Shown: one piece after another, positions 18,701 through 27,457 of the stretch
Layout of the letters: every line of letters begins with the position of its first letter
Position numbering within the stretch: position 1 is the stretch's first letter
Made by a program: the position numbers and the translations under genes
The notes under the pieces: generated by a model
Seen by the model: only the letters and a program-made list of their open reading frames with translations
What the model was told of the DNA's origin: nothing
Database searches by the model: none
NCBI GenBank assembly: GCA_012520995.1
Contig: JAAYNI010000088.1
Coordinates: 1 to 63,449 of the forward strand
Length of the DNA stretch: 63,449 nt
Origin: Candidatus Rifleibacteriota bacterium
Lineage (GTDB): Bacteria; Muiribacteriota; Ozemobacteria; Ozemobacterales; Ozemobacteraceae
Reading direction: 5' to 3'

Positions 18701-20386
18701 GCTATGCATCCTGATCATTACTTGGGTCTTTGCATGCTCGGCAAGATATTCAAAGAAAAAGAATGGGCTGATGAAGCTATAGAGAAATATGAAATGGCTC
18801 ACCAAGCTATGCCTGATGAACTTGAACCGGTTCTTCAGCTTGGAATGATAACACGCGACAAAGGCGATAACGAAGCGGCCAAGGGCTGGTTCCAGAAGGT
18901 CTTGAACGCTGATGCCGGAAACGAAACAGCCACAGATTTCTTCGCCACTCTTTCTTACAATGAAAGAAAGAATGAAATAGAAACATCCCTTGCAAATGCA
19001 GCTCAAGCTGAAGAAAATGGCGATATAGACGCAGCTATTATGCATTATGACAACGTAATAGAACTGGATAACAGACATTTGCTCTCCAGATATAAGCTTG
19101 GCACTCTCTATGAAGCCAAAAATATGCTGAATGAAGCCGCCTTTGAATATGAACAGGCTCTTAACAATGACAAAGATGCCGTTTATAAAGAATTGCCTTT
19201 GAAGTTGGCGGAATTGAATATAATCAAGGGCAATCTTGTCGAAGCTGTTGATATGTTTAAGCTCGCCAAAAAGTATGAGCCTGATGATATTAAGATTCGC
19301 TATGACATAATTCAGAATTTGAAGTTCAAACAGTTGGAAGGGAAAACATCCCTTGAAGAGCTTTCCGATATGAATGCTGAACTCAGGAGCAATGTTGAGT
19401 CAGATCCTTCTGTTTGCAACCTTTTTGAACTTGGATTCTTTATATCCAAAAACTTGGATAAATCTCTAACGGAAGAAGAGACCATAGATCAATCTATAGA
19501 CATCTTAAACAAGTGTCTTGCGCTTGAACCATCCAATACTATGGTTATTACTGCGATAGCTCTTTCATATCACAGGAAAAATATGCTTCCTGAAGTTGAG
19601 CAATGCTATCGAAAGGTTCTTGAGCTGGAACCTGAAAATATTTTGGTTAACACCAGACTTGCAGAACTTTTACATCAGCTTGGCAGATTTGAAGAAACTA
19701 TATCAATTATGCGTCAGCTGACAGAGCTTGATCCTGAAAATGGAGAGCACTATATGAAGCTCATAGATGTTCAGAAAGAAAATCTGGCATCAGCTCCGAA
19801 CCGTGAAGAAGCTTTGACTGCTGTTTTGGCAGAATATCAAAATAAAGCGGAATTCGCTCCGCAAGATGTTATGGCGAATTTTGCTCTTGGATATGCGCAC
19901 GTCACATTAGGACTGGGCTTTACTCCGACAGAGGAAGAACAGCAGAGAGCTGTTTATTATTTCAAGCTGGCAAACAGCTTGCAGCCTGAAAACCTCTGGC
20001 CTTATTGGGGACTCAAACTTGTCTACTCTAAACAGTCTATAAGCGGCAAGAAGATGTATGCAGAAGCTATAGCTATATGCAAAAAGGCTGTTAAAATTAA
20101 TGAAAACTCTCCTCGAGCCCACTTTGAGTTGGGTGAGGCCTATAACGAAAACTATGAAGCCAATATGAAAAATGATGCAATGGCCTCATATCGCCGGGCA
20201 ATACAGTTAGAGCCCTCTTACGTAGAGGCGCACTTCAGACTTGCGAGCATATATAGAGTCAAAAATATGTATGATAAAGCTCTGGAGGAATACAACATAG
20301 TTATAGAATTGGCGCCTACTTCGGCATTGGCAAAAGACGCAAAACGCTCTCTGATACATATAGAAAGATCGAAAGGCGAATTTTGA
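15779..20386 (+). CDS. Giant TPR protein (1535 aa)
   Basis: The gene starts at ATG 15779 behind AAGGAG, 40 bases after the previous TPR gene. The whole chain is TPR, again roughly forty units, beginning within the first 15 residues (WEILFEKGQALYEMGVYEKA). No signal peptide, membrane segment or enzyme domain is visible. Repeat units have the LDPDNxxxHxxLAxxYexxG pattern, and the acidic residue content is high. Unlike its neighbour it lacks the N-terminal cysteine cluster. Its place between ftsK and rimO suggests one long operon, though the 40-base gap could hold regulation. The pair probably arose by duplication and expansion of repeats; function is unknown. Confidence 0.9.
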   Translation: MVNRWEILFEKGQALYEMGVYEKACNTFEEVLQEKPDSLKVLNLLVSCYENMGDTERALGCLQKMSDLAPDNAEYPVALADMAIAAGDKESAASAYEKVLELEPANNDIRYKLAVMYSEMSLYDNAERHFAAILEKDAENSKALRALGQIEASSGDVEKAIELYTKALETDPDNASLHIELADVYELAGRYNDAMMEYKKAEYLDPDNADVHFKLAKDLEAKGKFSEALEKYQAIKELDPDNVELYYRCGQLYKRLGKNSEAQAEFERIVTMKPDWLEIRYELAGFYGENGQYDLQLKEYEAIAKQGTPSPDILMNLAASYAANGELDTAIESYKRVLESEPENFEVYEQIYQIVQAGGDINLCFDVVEALHEMNPEDEDVILLLARSYAANGMTEEANAYYAKLLEISPNRTDIKGEMREIYRRKNMPHEELQAVKAILETDPDNIEMLEEQMGLEVRLGREREALVTANRLISLDETAARYVDLGKLYLKLSMFQDSENVLKQALRVDPDDLSPHFLLADIFKRSGKIEEAQNSYEIITKTNPDDIKAYVELGKIYKNAGRVRDYIDTLQKAADLGSTSPQIYLELGSQLLFTGDEAEGLAAIEKAKELGENSAEILRQAVDVYLLRRHPQEALNDLGMLLQEDPTNITVYLKIAEVYKNNGMTDESMQILERAKEIEPGNRDVLLCIARLHIDSGNHNEAIDLLKSMRQTQESDNRIDILVSKAYVGLGDHEMAIMELKNLIAKDENDLDAKLELGRVYSICNMADQAIMAFKSIIEEQNDYAAAYVELGKVHLKMANDYDDQTVLQTAIEDFRTAISLDPEAVEAYFNLGVIHYDMQDIDKSLEAFNKVLELDPFNEEANDYAGRLIASKTESQVNYSIKQARLCVERGMMKNAILEYENALRLQPENHIAWFELGTTKMQLQEYDAAVEDLQKSKELNSEQPETYVCLAQIYRETDRVDEAAMELQDLLAMHPDHYLGLCMLGKIFKEKEWADEAIEKYEMAHQAMPDELEPVLQLGMITRDKGDNEAAKGWFQKVLNADAGNETATDFFATLSYNERKNEIETSLANAAQAEENGDIDAAIMHYDNVIELDNRHLLSRYKLGTLYEAKNMLNEAAFEYEQALNNDKDAVYKELPLKLAELNIIKGNLVEAVDMFKLAKKYEPDDIKIRYDIIQNLKFKQLEGKTSLEELSDMNAELRSNVESDPSVCNLFELGFFISKNLDKSLTEEETIDQSIDILNKCLALEPSNTMVITAIALSYHRKNMLPEVEQCYRKVLELEPENILVNTRLAELLHQLGRFEETISIMRQLTELDPENGEHYMKLIDVQKENLASAPNREEALTAVLAEYQNKAEFAPQDVMANFALGYAHVTLGLGFTPTEEEQQRAVYYFKLANSLQPENLWPYWGLKLVYSKQSISGKKMYAEAIAICKKAVKINENSPRAHFELGEAYNENYEANMKNDAMASYRRAIQLEPSYVEAHFRLASIYRVKNMYDKALEEYNIVIELAPTSALAKDAKRSLIHIERSKGEF

Positions 20387-20409
20387 TGCCGTGATTTCAT
20401 CCTGTCGCC

Positions 20410-21714
20410 ATGATTAAGTTTCATATTGTCACATTAGGCTGTTCTAAAAATACAGCAGATTCAGAGTATGTTGCCAATTTTCTTCAAAATGCAGGTTTAA
20501 AATGGACTGACAAGCCTAATGAAGCTGACTTGCTTATGTTGAATACTTGCGGCTTTATTAATGATGCTAAAGAACAGTCTTTGAATACTTTGTTTACCCT
20601 CGCGGAATATAAAGAAAAAAATAAAGCTCAGAAACTTTTGGTTTATGGCTGTTTGGTAAAAAGATACGAAGAGCAACTCAAAGCTGATATTCCCGAAATA
20701 GACTATTTTTTCAAGTTCTTTGATGATAAATCTTTGTCTCTGCTTCTAAAGGAACTGACTGTTTCTAAAGCTCCCAAAAAGAACTGTGCTGATTTTTCGG
20801 CGATAACTAAACGTTTCTTTACTCCGCCACATATAGGCTTGCTTAAAATAGCGGAAGGTTGTGATAACTGGTGCAGTTATTGTGCTATCCCTAAGATACG
20901 GGGATCTTTTCGCTCTCTTCCTGAAGAGGAAATTTTAAGGACTGCTGAAAATTTGGCGAAAACTGGATCAAAAGAACTTTCTGTTATAGCTCAAGATACA
21001 ACTGCCTATGGCAAAGATACTGATACATCACTAGAAGAGCTTTTGTCCAAAATTTCCCAAATTGACGGGATAGAGTGGATCAGGCTTCACTATCTGCATC
21101 CTAAAAGGCTTACCCCTGACTTTATTGACAGAGTTTTCTCAATAAAGAAAGTCCTTCCTTATTTTGATATTCCTCTTCAACATATAGACGATACTGTATT
21201 GAATAAGATGAATCGGCATACTGATTCTAATCAGATAAAGCAGCTGATTTCTCACATTAGAACTAATTATCAGAATTCTGTTATAAGATCAACCTTTATT
21301 GTTGGTTTTCCTGGCGAGACAGATAAACGCTTTGAACGTTTGCTGACTTTTCTTGAAGAATATCCAATTGACAGACTCGGAGCCTTTGTTTTCTCTCCTG
21401 AAGAAGGAACAAGAGGTGCGGAGATGACTCCGAAAGTAAGCAAAAGAAAAGCGGCCGAACGCTTGGATAAGCTGATGACTTTTCAGCAATTAATACTTGG
21501 CGAAACTGCTGAAAAATGGGTGGGACGAGAATTGGAACTTATGGCTGACGCTGTTGAAAATGGTAAGATTTTGGCAAGAACTGTATATGATGCTTATGAA
21601 GTGGATAATCAAACAATTTTGGAAGATACCGGGAATATCAAACCTGGTGATATTTTTAAGGGAGTTATCACTGAAGCGGGATTATACGATTTTAAAGCGA
21701 GACCTCTGAAATGA
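20410..21714 (+). CDS. rimO: Ribosomal protein S12 methylthiotransferase RimO
   Basis: This radical SAM enzyme adds a methylthio group to an aspartate of ribosomal protein S12. The N-terminal MTTase domain has the three cluster cysteines (Cys11 in VTLGCSKNTADSE, Cys47 in NTCGF, Cys81 in YGC). The radical SAM domain has Cys151, Cys155 and Cys158 (CDNWCSYC) followed by IPKIRGSFRS. A C-terminal TRAM domain ends the protein. The VTLGCSKNTxDSE signature and 434-residue length favour RimO over MiaB. The ATG at 20410 has no obvious Shine-Dalgarno but matches the family start. Its stop overlaps pgsA by four bases (ATGA). Confidence 0.94.
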   Translation: MIKFHIVTLGCSKNTADSEYVANFLQNAGLKWTDKPNEADLLMLNTCGFINDAKEQSLNTLFTLAEYKEKNKAQKLLVYGCLVKRYEEQLKADIPEIDYFFKFFDDKSLSLLLKELTVSKAPKKNCADFSAITKRFFTPPHIGLLKIAEGCDNWCSYCAIPKIRGSFRSLPEEEILRTAENLAKTGSKELSVIAQDTTAYGKDTDTSLEELLSKISQIDGIEWIRLHYLHPKRLTPDFIDRVFSIKKVLPYFDIPLQHIDDTVLNKMNRHTDSNQIKQLISHIRTNYQNSVIRSTFIVGFPGETDKRFERLLTFLEEYPIDRLGAFVFSPEEGTRGAEMTPKVSKRKAAERLDKLMTFQQLILGETAEKWVGRELELMADAVENGKILARTVYDAYEVDNQTILEDTGNIKPGDIFKGVITEAGLYDFKARPLK

Positions 21715-22322
21715 CCTTAGCTACTAAATTGACAGTTGGAAGAATTATAGCTATTCCCTTTTTTGTCATAGCTTTTTGCTGGCGTCCGGAAGGCGCTTCT
21801 CTTGCAGGAGATTGGGGCAAGGTTGTGGCAGCGGTAATTTTTATTATAGCTTCTATAACCGATTACTATGACGGATATTTGGCACGTCGCTTTCAGGAAG
21901 TCACTGCCATGGGAAAATTTCTTGACCCTATAGCTGATAAACTTCTTGTAACAGCTGCTTTGGTCTGCATGGTGCAATATAAAAGTCTTACTTATGTTTC
22001 TGCTTGGATGGCTATTCTCATTATCGCCAGAGAGTTTGCTGTAACAGGTTTGAGACTGATAGCGATTGAACATGGTGAAGTTATAGCAGCTTCCAAGGCT
22101 GGCAAATGGAAGACTGGTTTTCAGCTTACAGCTATAATAACATCTCTCTGCCTTATGAGTTTGCAAGTAATCTTCAATGCTTTTGCTTGGAAACCTGGAG
22201 AACTTTTTGTTGAGAAAGTATCTCCTTCTGTGAATATTATATTGATGCTGCTTGCCGTTTTTGCTACTATATATTCAGGTTATGACTACTTTAAACAGAA
22301 CAGAGACTTTTTGGCAAAATAA
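21711..22322 (+). CDS. pgsA: CDP-diacylglycerol-glycerol-3-phosphate 3-phosphatidyltransferase
   Basis: This membrane enzyme makes phosphatidylglycerophosphate, the committed step to phosphatidylglycerol. The CDP-alcohol phosphatidyltransferase motif is complete: DYYDGYLARR, then GKFLDPIADK, giving the metal-binding D-D-G-R-G-D-D pattern. Several hydrophobic helices fill the 203 residues, a normal length. It overlaps rimO by four bases at its start. The next gene, pgpA, begins inside its last 41 bases and supplies the following phosphatase step, so the two lipid genes are translationally coupled. Confidence 0.95.
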   Translation: MTLATKLTVGRIIAIPFFVIAFCWRPEGASLAGDWGKVVAAVIFIIASITDYYDGYLARRFQEVTAMGKFLDPIADKLLVTAALVCMVQYKSLTYVSAWMAILIIAREFAVTGLRLIAIEHGEVIAASKAGKWKTGFQLTAIITSLCLMSLQVIFNAFAWKPGELFVEKVSPSVNIILMLLAVFATIYSGYDYFKQNRDFLAK

Positions 22323-22785
22323 ATCCGGAACCGAAAACTTCTATAGATTTTTGGGTTCCTTTGGCAATTTGGGCTATGTAAAAACTCTTCATCCTTTGCA
22401 CAGCTCTTTACCTGGGATATTGCTGTATTTTATGACCCGGAATTTGCACTGGTTCCTTCAGTTGTCTTTGCTGGTTTTGTTCATACTTGTAGCTGTAGCT
22501 GTTTCAGAAAAGCTTGAACAGATCGAAAAAACTAAAAATCCCAAAGAAGTCATTTTAGATGACATTGCAGGTATGTGGATTTCTTTATTTGCCATACAAA
22601 ATCCCACTTGGAAAATTATTTTGCTGGCCTTTTTGATTTATCGGGCTTTGGATACTGTAAAACCATTCCCTATAAGTATTTTTAAGACTTTTAAAGGCGG
22701 GCGGGGCATGCTGGCGGATGATTTGGCTGCAGGTATGTTAACCAGTCTCATTATACGCTATATTATTTTTCACGAAATCATTTAA
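22282..22785 (+). CDS. pgpA: Phosphatidylglycerophosphatase A
   Basis: PgpA removes the phosphate from phosphatidylglycerophosphate to give phosphatidylglycerol. Family landmarks are visible: VILDDIAGMWISL (the usual DExxG segment), RALDTVKPFPI, and GGRGMLADDLAAG near the C-terminus. Three to four membrane helices are present and the length of about 167 residues is normal. I take ATG 22282 as the start; the frame extends to 22252 but that adds only pgsA-overlapping sequence. The gene overlaps the end of pgsA by 41 bases in another frame. This is the last gene of the rimO-pgsA-pgpA set. Confidence 0.9.
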   Translation: MTTLNRTETFWQNKSGTENFYRFLGSFGNLGYVKTLHPLHSSLPGILLYFMTRNLHWFLQLSLLVLFILVAVAVSEKLEQIEKTKNPKEVILDDIAGMWISLFAIQNPTWKIILLAFLIYRALDTVKPFPISIFKTFKGGRGMLADDLAAGMLTSLIIRYIIFHEII

Positions 22786-23329
22786 TACAACCCGTAAAGT
22801 GGTCAGTTCTGGAATTGTTTGGCAACACTCCTGAAAAATATAGCTTTATTAATATGTTTATAGATAGTGTGAGGATTCCTTAATAGACGAATTCCCAGTG
22901 CTTTGTCTTTACCTGCTTTTATTCCTTGAATTGTTTTATATATATTATAGAGCTGTCATCATATGCAGGCAGAAATTCTTACTTTTCATTTGCATTTCCA
23001 TTTATTTTGCTCTGATTTTATATGTATTTCCTATTATCTAAGCAATTGCCTCTTTTAAATCAAATCTGCGTAAAAACTTATCCTGATTTATTGATTGCTA
23101 TGCAATATGTGTAAGGCTGCAAGCCTTTTTTATCTTTTCAGACTTAGGTAATATTTCAGCTTTCTAATCTCTGGAGTTTCCTCTTGAAATATATGGATTT
23201 TTCTTTCTTTTTTCTTGACAAATTCATATTGAGAGGAGTAGTTGACTTTTAATTATTTTGCTAAAACTTTCAAACTTAAAAAGGAGAGAAAAAAATATTA
23301 AAAAAAGTCAATTTTTTTTTGTATTTCTA
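22786..23329. other. Intergenic region between pgpA and the first C25 protease
   Basis: About 540 bases without a convincing gene. It is AT-rich with T runs. One compact hairpin with a T-run (23113-23131) may end the upstream operon, and A/T tracts just before 23330 could act as an UP-type element for the downstream promoter. Nothing else is recognised. Confidence 0.5.
23113..23131 (+). terminator. Small hairpin with T-run, possible terminator
   Basis: AAGGCT and AGCCTT form a six-pair stem around a GCA loop and are followed by TTTT. It is about 330 bases past pgpA, so it may end a long untranslated tail or be fortuitous. Confidence 0.4.
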
Positions 23330-23358
23330 TTGCGTAATGATTGAACTGTACGTATAAT
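23330..23358 (+). promoter_or_regulatory. Sigma70-type promoter of the first C25 protease
   Basis: A TTGCGT -35, exactly 17 bases and a perfect TATAAT -10 (23353-23358) lie 42 bases before the TTG start. A nine-T tract lies just upstream of the -35. Confidence 0.6.
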
Positions 23359-23400
23359 AGTAAGACGCTTAAAAAAGAAAACCATGTAGGAGGAATAAGC

Positions 23401-25356
23401 TTGAAAAGAAGAATAGCACTACTTTTAGCCCTAGGCATGCTCGCAGCAACATCATCTTTTGCTGCCGGTATCAGTGTTTCTGCAACCAGAGGAGTAAATA
23501 CCTCTTTTTTAGTGGAATGTCCGAAAATAGAACTTTCATCTTCACAGACAATTGATGGACAAGAAACAGTTTCAATTTCTGCTCCTGAAGCATCTGTAAC
23601 CTTTGATAAAGGTGCTCCTGAGCTCCCCATGTATTCAGCCCTTGTTATGCTGGAACCCAATACACGCCCTGTGTTCTCTGTAAAGAGCCTTGAAAGCGTT
23701 GTGTCTGATGTTGAACTTCCCATAGTTCCCAGCAGAGGTCACTTCACAAGAAATATTGACCCCGCAACAGTTCCTTATGAATTCGGTTCTGTTTATGGAA
23801 AAGATGCTTGGTATCCTGCCGAAAAAGACATGGTCAAAATTGGCAAACCCTTTATTTTCCGTGAAATTCGCGGTGCTAACCTTTCTGTTTTCCCTGTGCA
23901 GTATAACCCTGTAAAGAAACAGATCAAAGTTCACACCAAAATCCAGGTGACTGTTTCTTATGAAAAGAAAAATTCTCCCAATACAATTCGCAGAAGTCAG
24001 TCTATCAGCAGCGTTTTTGAGCCTATCTACAAAAGCACTTTCATCAACTATGAACAGGCTTCCAGCAGATTGCCAAAACTCAAAGAAACTGGCCGACTTC
24101 TTATCATAACTGCTGACAAGTTCGCTTCTGCTATGAAACCTTTCGTAGCTTGGAAAAAGAAAATCGGCATTAAAGTCGACATGGTTCCTCTGAGCAAAGT
24201 TGGAAAAACCAATACTGATATCAAAGCTTATATTCAGGCTGAATATGACAAAGGCGGACTTACAAATATTCTGCTTGTTGGCGATGCTCAGCACATTCCT
24301 ACCAACAAGGGTGTAAACGAAAGAGCCGATTCAGACCCCTGCTATACCAAACTTGCTGGCGATGACCACGTCCCCGATGCAATGATAAGCAGAATTTCTG
24401 CTGAAGACGAAGCAGGCGTTGCATACCAAGTAGCCAAGATCATTAACTACGAAGCTTATCCTACACAAAATAAATCTTGGTATACCAGACTTCTTGGAGT
24501 AGGTTCCGCTGAAGGCAGACCCGCTGACTACACCTACATTGATGATATAAAGAAAACTCTGATTGCTAAAGGTATTATGACCGATGGCTTCAATGCCTAT
24601 GATCCAGGTGCTAAAGCACAGCAGGTTACCGATGCTGTTAACGAAGGCGTTGCTCTTATCAACTACCTCGGACACGGTTCAGGCACTTCATGGGGCACAA
24701 CCAGATTCAGCAACCGCGATATGTCAAGCCTCAAAAATGGCAACATGCTTCCTATTATATTTGACGTAGCTTGCGTTAACGGCAGATTCGTTAACTTTAC
24801 AGGCTTCGGCGAAGCTTGGATGAGAGCTGGCAATATTGACAACCCTGCTGGAGCAGTCGGTTACTGTGGTTCTACCACTAATATGGCTTGGATTCCCCCC
24901 ATCCATGTTCAGGCTGAAATCAATAAAGTCTTCATAGCTGACAAAGCTTATAAGACTTTCGGCGGTCTCTTCTTCAACGGTATCATCAAAGGGCTTGAGC
25001 TCTATACAGCAAATGCTAAAGGTCAAGGCGTAATGATGATGGAACAGTGGCACATGTTCGGCGACTCCACAATGCAAGTTCGCTTCGCTCCTCCTGCAAC
25101 TGTCAAATCTACATCCAAATCTGTTAGAAGCGAAGATGGCGTGACTGTTAACATTAAGGTCGCAGATGAAGAAGGCAAACCTGTAGAAAATGCAAGAGTA
25201 ACTGTTTATACTCCTGGCGTTGAAAACGTAAGAGTTTCCTACTCCAACGTTGACGGCGATGTAACTGTTACAATGCCTGCAGGCACAACAGAAGCTTACT
25301 ACACCGTAGTAGGTGCAGAAGTAGCTCCTATAGTTGACGCTGCTGTAAAACTCTGA
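23401..25356 (+). CDS. Secreted C25 (gingipain-type) cysteine protease, paralogue A
   Basis: The start is TTG 23401, seven bases after AGGAGG; it opens a signal peptide ending near SSFAAG. The 651 residues contain a pro-region with beta-strand pattern (to about 210), the C25 caspase-like catalytic domain, and a C-terminal Ig-like domain (about 560-651). The catalytic pair is clear: His425 in NYLGHGSG and Cys458 in FDVACVNGRF, as in gingipains. No sorting domain of the type IX secretion kind is seen at the C-terminus. Its paralogue at 27533-29617 is strongly similar over the whole length. It has a matched promoter (23330) and a strong terminator (25383), so it is a single-gene unit, probably well expressed. 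The substrate is unknown. Confidence 0.92.
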   Translation: MKRRIALLLALGMLAATSSFAAGISVSATRGVNTSFLVECPKIELSSSQTIDGQETVSISAPEASVTFDKGAPELPMYSALVMLEPNTRPVFSVKSLESVVSDVELPIVPSRGHFTRNIDPATVPYEFGSVYGKDAWYPAEKDMVKIGKPFIFREIRGANLSVFPVQYNPVKKQIKVHTKIQVTVSYEKKNSPNTIRRSQSISSVFEPIYKSTFINYEQASSRLPKLKETGRLLIITADKFASAMKPFVAWKKKIGIKVDMVPLSKVGKTNTDIKAYIQAEYDKGGLTNILLVGDAQHIPTNKGVNERADSDPCYTKLAGDDHVPDAMISRISAEDEAGVAYQVAKIINYEAYPTQNKSWYTRLLGVGSAEGRPADYTYIDDIKKTLIAKGIMTDGFNAYDPGAKAQQVTDAVNEGVALINYLGHGSGTSWGTTRFSNRDMSSLKNGNMLPIIFDVACVNGRFVNFTGFGEAWMRAGNIDNPAGAVGYCGSTTNMAWIPPIHVQAEINKVFIADKAYKTFGGLFFNGIIKGLELYTANAKGQGVMMMEQWHMFGDSTMQVRFAPPATVKSTSKSVRSEDGVTVNIKVADEEGKPVENARVTVYTPGVENVRVSYSNVDGDVTVTMPAGTTEAYYTVVGAEVAPIVDAAVKL

Positions 25357-25382
25357 TCCTCCCTAAAAGCACGTAATAAAAG

Positions 25383-25416
25383 GCCGTCTGAGCAATAAAG
25401 CCCAGGCGGCTTTTTT
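25383..25416 (+). terminator. Rho-independent terminator of C25 protease A
   Basis: An eight-pair stem (GCCGTCTG with CAGGCGGC, one G-U) around a 12-base loop is followed by six Ts. It lies 27 bases after the stop. The CCGTCTGAGC core also occurs in the hairpin at 27458. Confidence 0.85.
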
Positions 25417-25517
25417 ACACATATTTTTAGATCTTATCGTGAAATCTCCTTTTGTTCCGAATGAAGTTAATTTAAATAAAAAGAGATTAACAGCACAACA
25501 CAGCACTTGGAGTTAAT

Positions 25518-26285
25518 ATGATTCTATGCTTCTCTGGCACAGGAAACAGTCTCTTTGTTGCCGAAAAACTTTCGCAAGCCTTGGCTCAATCCTCTATTAT
25601 TTCGTTAAATGAGCTTATTAAGCTGGAAAACTATAATCCGATACAAGCGGATGATGATAGATATATAGTTTTTGTTCTTCCTGCTTACAGCTGGAGAATA
25701 CCCCGAATAGTTGAGGAATACATCGTTAAAACCGACTTTCCTGAAGGTCTCAAAGCCTATTTTGTAATGACTTGCGGAAGCGATATAGGCAATGCTCAAA
25801 AGTATGCCGAGAGCCTATGCCGGAAGAAAAAGTTCATTTTTGGCGGATGTGCTGAAATAAAGATGCCTGAAAACTATATAGCAATGTTTCCTGTTCCCTC
25901 GAAACCTAAGTCTGATTTGATAGTAAAAGAGGCCATGCCGCAGATTGTTCGGACAGCGGAAATAATAAAAGCGGGAAAAGATTTGGAACAGAAGGCAATT
26001 TCGCTCTTTGATCTTCTTAAAAGCGGGATAATAAACGAAATATTCTACAGATTTTGCGTCAAGGCAAAAGAATTTTATGTGAAAGATACTTGTATCTCAT
26101 GCGGACTTTGTGCGGAGGTTTGTCCTTTGAACAATGTTGCAATTTCGCAAAATAAGCCCATTTGGGGCGATAGTTGCACCCATTGCATGGCTTGCATATG
26201 CAGATGCCCTAAAGAGGCCATAGAATACGGCAGAATTACCAAAAAGAAAAGACGCTACCTTTTTCAAAAACCTGCTGACCTTTAA
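25518..26285 (+). CDS. EFR1-type flavodoxin-ferredoxin protein
   Basis: The N-terminal part is flavodoxin-like, with an FMN phosphate loop FSGTGNSLF (residues 5-13). The C-terminal 70 residues carry two 4Fe-4S sites: CISCGLCAEVCP and CTHCMACICRCP. This is the layout of EFR1 family ferrodoxins, common in anaerobes and thought to move electrons between a flavin and iron-sulfur partners. The ATG at 25518 has GGAG six bases upstream. At 255 residues the length is normal. It stands alone between the C25 protease and a methyltransferase remnant, so its partner is not evident. Confidence 0.88.
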   Translation: MILCFSGTGNSLFVAEKLSQALAQSSIISLNELIKLENYNPIQADDDRYIVFVLPAYSWRIPRIVEEYIVKTDFPEGLKAYFVMTCGSDIGNAQKYAESLCRKKKFIFGGCAEIKMPENYIAMFPVPSKPKSDLIVKEAMPQIVRTAEIIKAGKDLEQKAISLFDLLKSGIINEIFYRFCVKAKEFYVKDTCISCGLCAEVCPLNNVAISQNKPIWGDSCTHCMACICRCPKEAIEYGRITKKKRRYLFQKPADL

Positions 26286-26309
26286 CTATTTATAGCTATT
26301 ATACATGTT

Positions 26310-26341
26310 AAGAAGCGACAAACTGTTCTTTGTCGCTTCTT
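26310..26341. terminator. Long inverted repeat between convergent genes
   Basis: A perfect 13-pair stem (AAGAAGCGACAAA and its complement) with a six-base loop lies 25 bases after the ferredoxin gene and 60 bases before the end of the opposing methyltransferase remnant. It has no strong T-run but fits a two-way transcription block. Confidence 0.6.
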
Positions 26342-26400
26342 AATTAGCTAGAAATTATCTGCATTCAGCGATAGCAATATGAACCTGTCTAACTGGTCTA

Positions 26401-27043
26401 TTACAATTTGTTTTTCAGTATGACAATTTGTTTGTTCTTAGTATTAAGAGATTCAAAGACAATTTCTTTACCTTTGACAATTTCATGAATCATCTTAGCA
26501 TCATAAGGACGAAAAATCATACCAGCTCTGTTGGTATTGTCTGAATATAATATACTCCCGTCTTCTAATATGCTGTGCTCTATTTCATAATCGAAATCTT
26601 CCGGAGTATCAAAAGAAAGAAGAATCAAACCATCAGGACGAACAATTCGGCACAGCTCCTGTAATGCGATTTTTGCATCTGAATAAGTCAGATGGTCAAT
26701 AACCGAATGTGCAAAGACCCCATCAAATTCTCCAGTGTTGTATCCGGTATTGCAAATATCAGCGACTTTAAGATCTAAATCATAACCATATTTCATCAAG
26801 CCCGATTTGGCAATTTCTACAGCCTCCTGAGAAATGTCAAAGCCTTTTACTTTAAGCCCGTTTGAAGCCAATGCCAGAGTGTATGCACCAAAACCGCAGG
26901 CAGCATCACATACATAGTGCATCCCAGATTTAATGAAAAAAATCAATTTCTTCGCAATGACAATTATTATAGCTGTCCAAATACCGATTTAGCTCAGCAC
27001 GATTCTCAGATTTCCAGCATTTCTCCCAATAGTTGTTCTCTAT
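26401..27043 (-). pseudogene. Class I SAM-dependent methyltransferase, frameshifted
   Basis: The intact part (to 26946) has a Rossmann methyltransferase core: DAACGFGAYTLAL (motif I), GFDISQEAVEIA, FDGVFAHSVIDHL and VRPDGLILLSF. The missing N-terminus is encoded upstream in another frame (YWEKCWKSENRAELNRY), which ends in a run of seven As (plus strand 26936-26942). Six As there would join the two frames into one protein of about 213 residues. The upstream frame also begins with ATA rather than ATG, eight bases after GGAG. So the gene has two lesions, or one sequencing error plus an unusual start. If real, it is a recent pseudogene. Substrate unknown. Confidence 0.7.
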
Positions 27044-27457
27044 TCTACTTTCTCCTCAAGTCTGCATTTCAAAATTCAATAATTGCTTCTTGTTAATTTA
27101 CTTTTTGAATTATGATAGTGTTTATACTTAAATTCATATAACAATGTTTATAAAAAACATCGGTGACTTATCCTCTTGCATTGGTTATCAGCATTTCTTC
27201 TAGCCTCTGATTAAAAAAATACCTGAAAGTGCTAGGTGAGCCTTTGGCACTGAAGGGATACAGGTTTGAATCTTTTAAAAATATTTGATTTTTTATACTG
27301 TTAATGAAGAGACTTCCAGCGTGAATATTCACAGAATCCTTTATGTTAGACTTAATTGAATGTCTATTTTTAGATAGCGACATTAAGGGGAAGATAAAAT
27401 AAAATGTATGGAGCCCTTTTATAAAAGAAGTTTACTTGCCCTTAGGGAAAATAAAAA
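27044..27457. other. Gap between the methyltransferase remnant and C25 protease B
   Basis: About 410 AT-rich bases. A 71-codon open frame on the minus strand (27168-27383) has no ribosome site and no recognisable family, so I leave it uncalled. No tRNA or mobile element end is seen. Confidence 0.45.

Noticed and set aside
18044-19078. A 344-codon open frame opposite the second giant TPR gene
   Set aside because: It lies wholly inside a clear TPR coding frame, has Phe/Ile/Ser-rich shadow composition and no ribosome site.
27220-27290. A GGTTTGAATC string resembling a tRNA T-arm
   Set aside because: No acceptor stem, D-arm or anticodon arm can be folded around it.
27168-27383. Open frame of 71 codons on the minus strand
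   Set aside because: It has an ATG but no ribosome site, no signal peptide or domain, and it lies in AT-rich sequence between a pseudogene and a protease.
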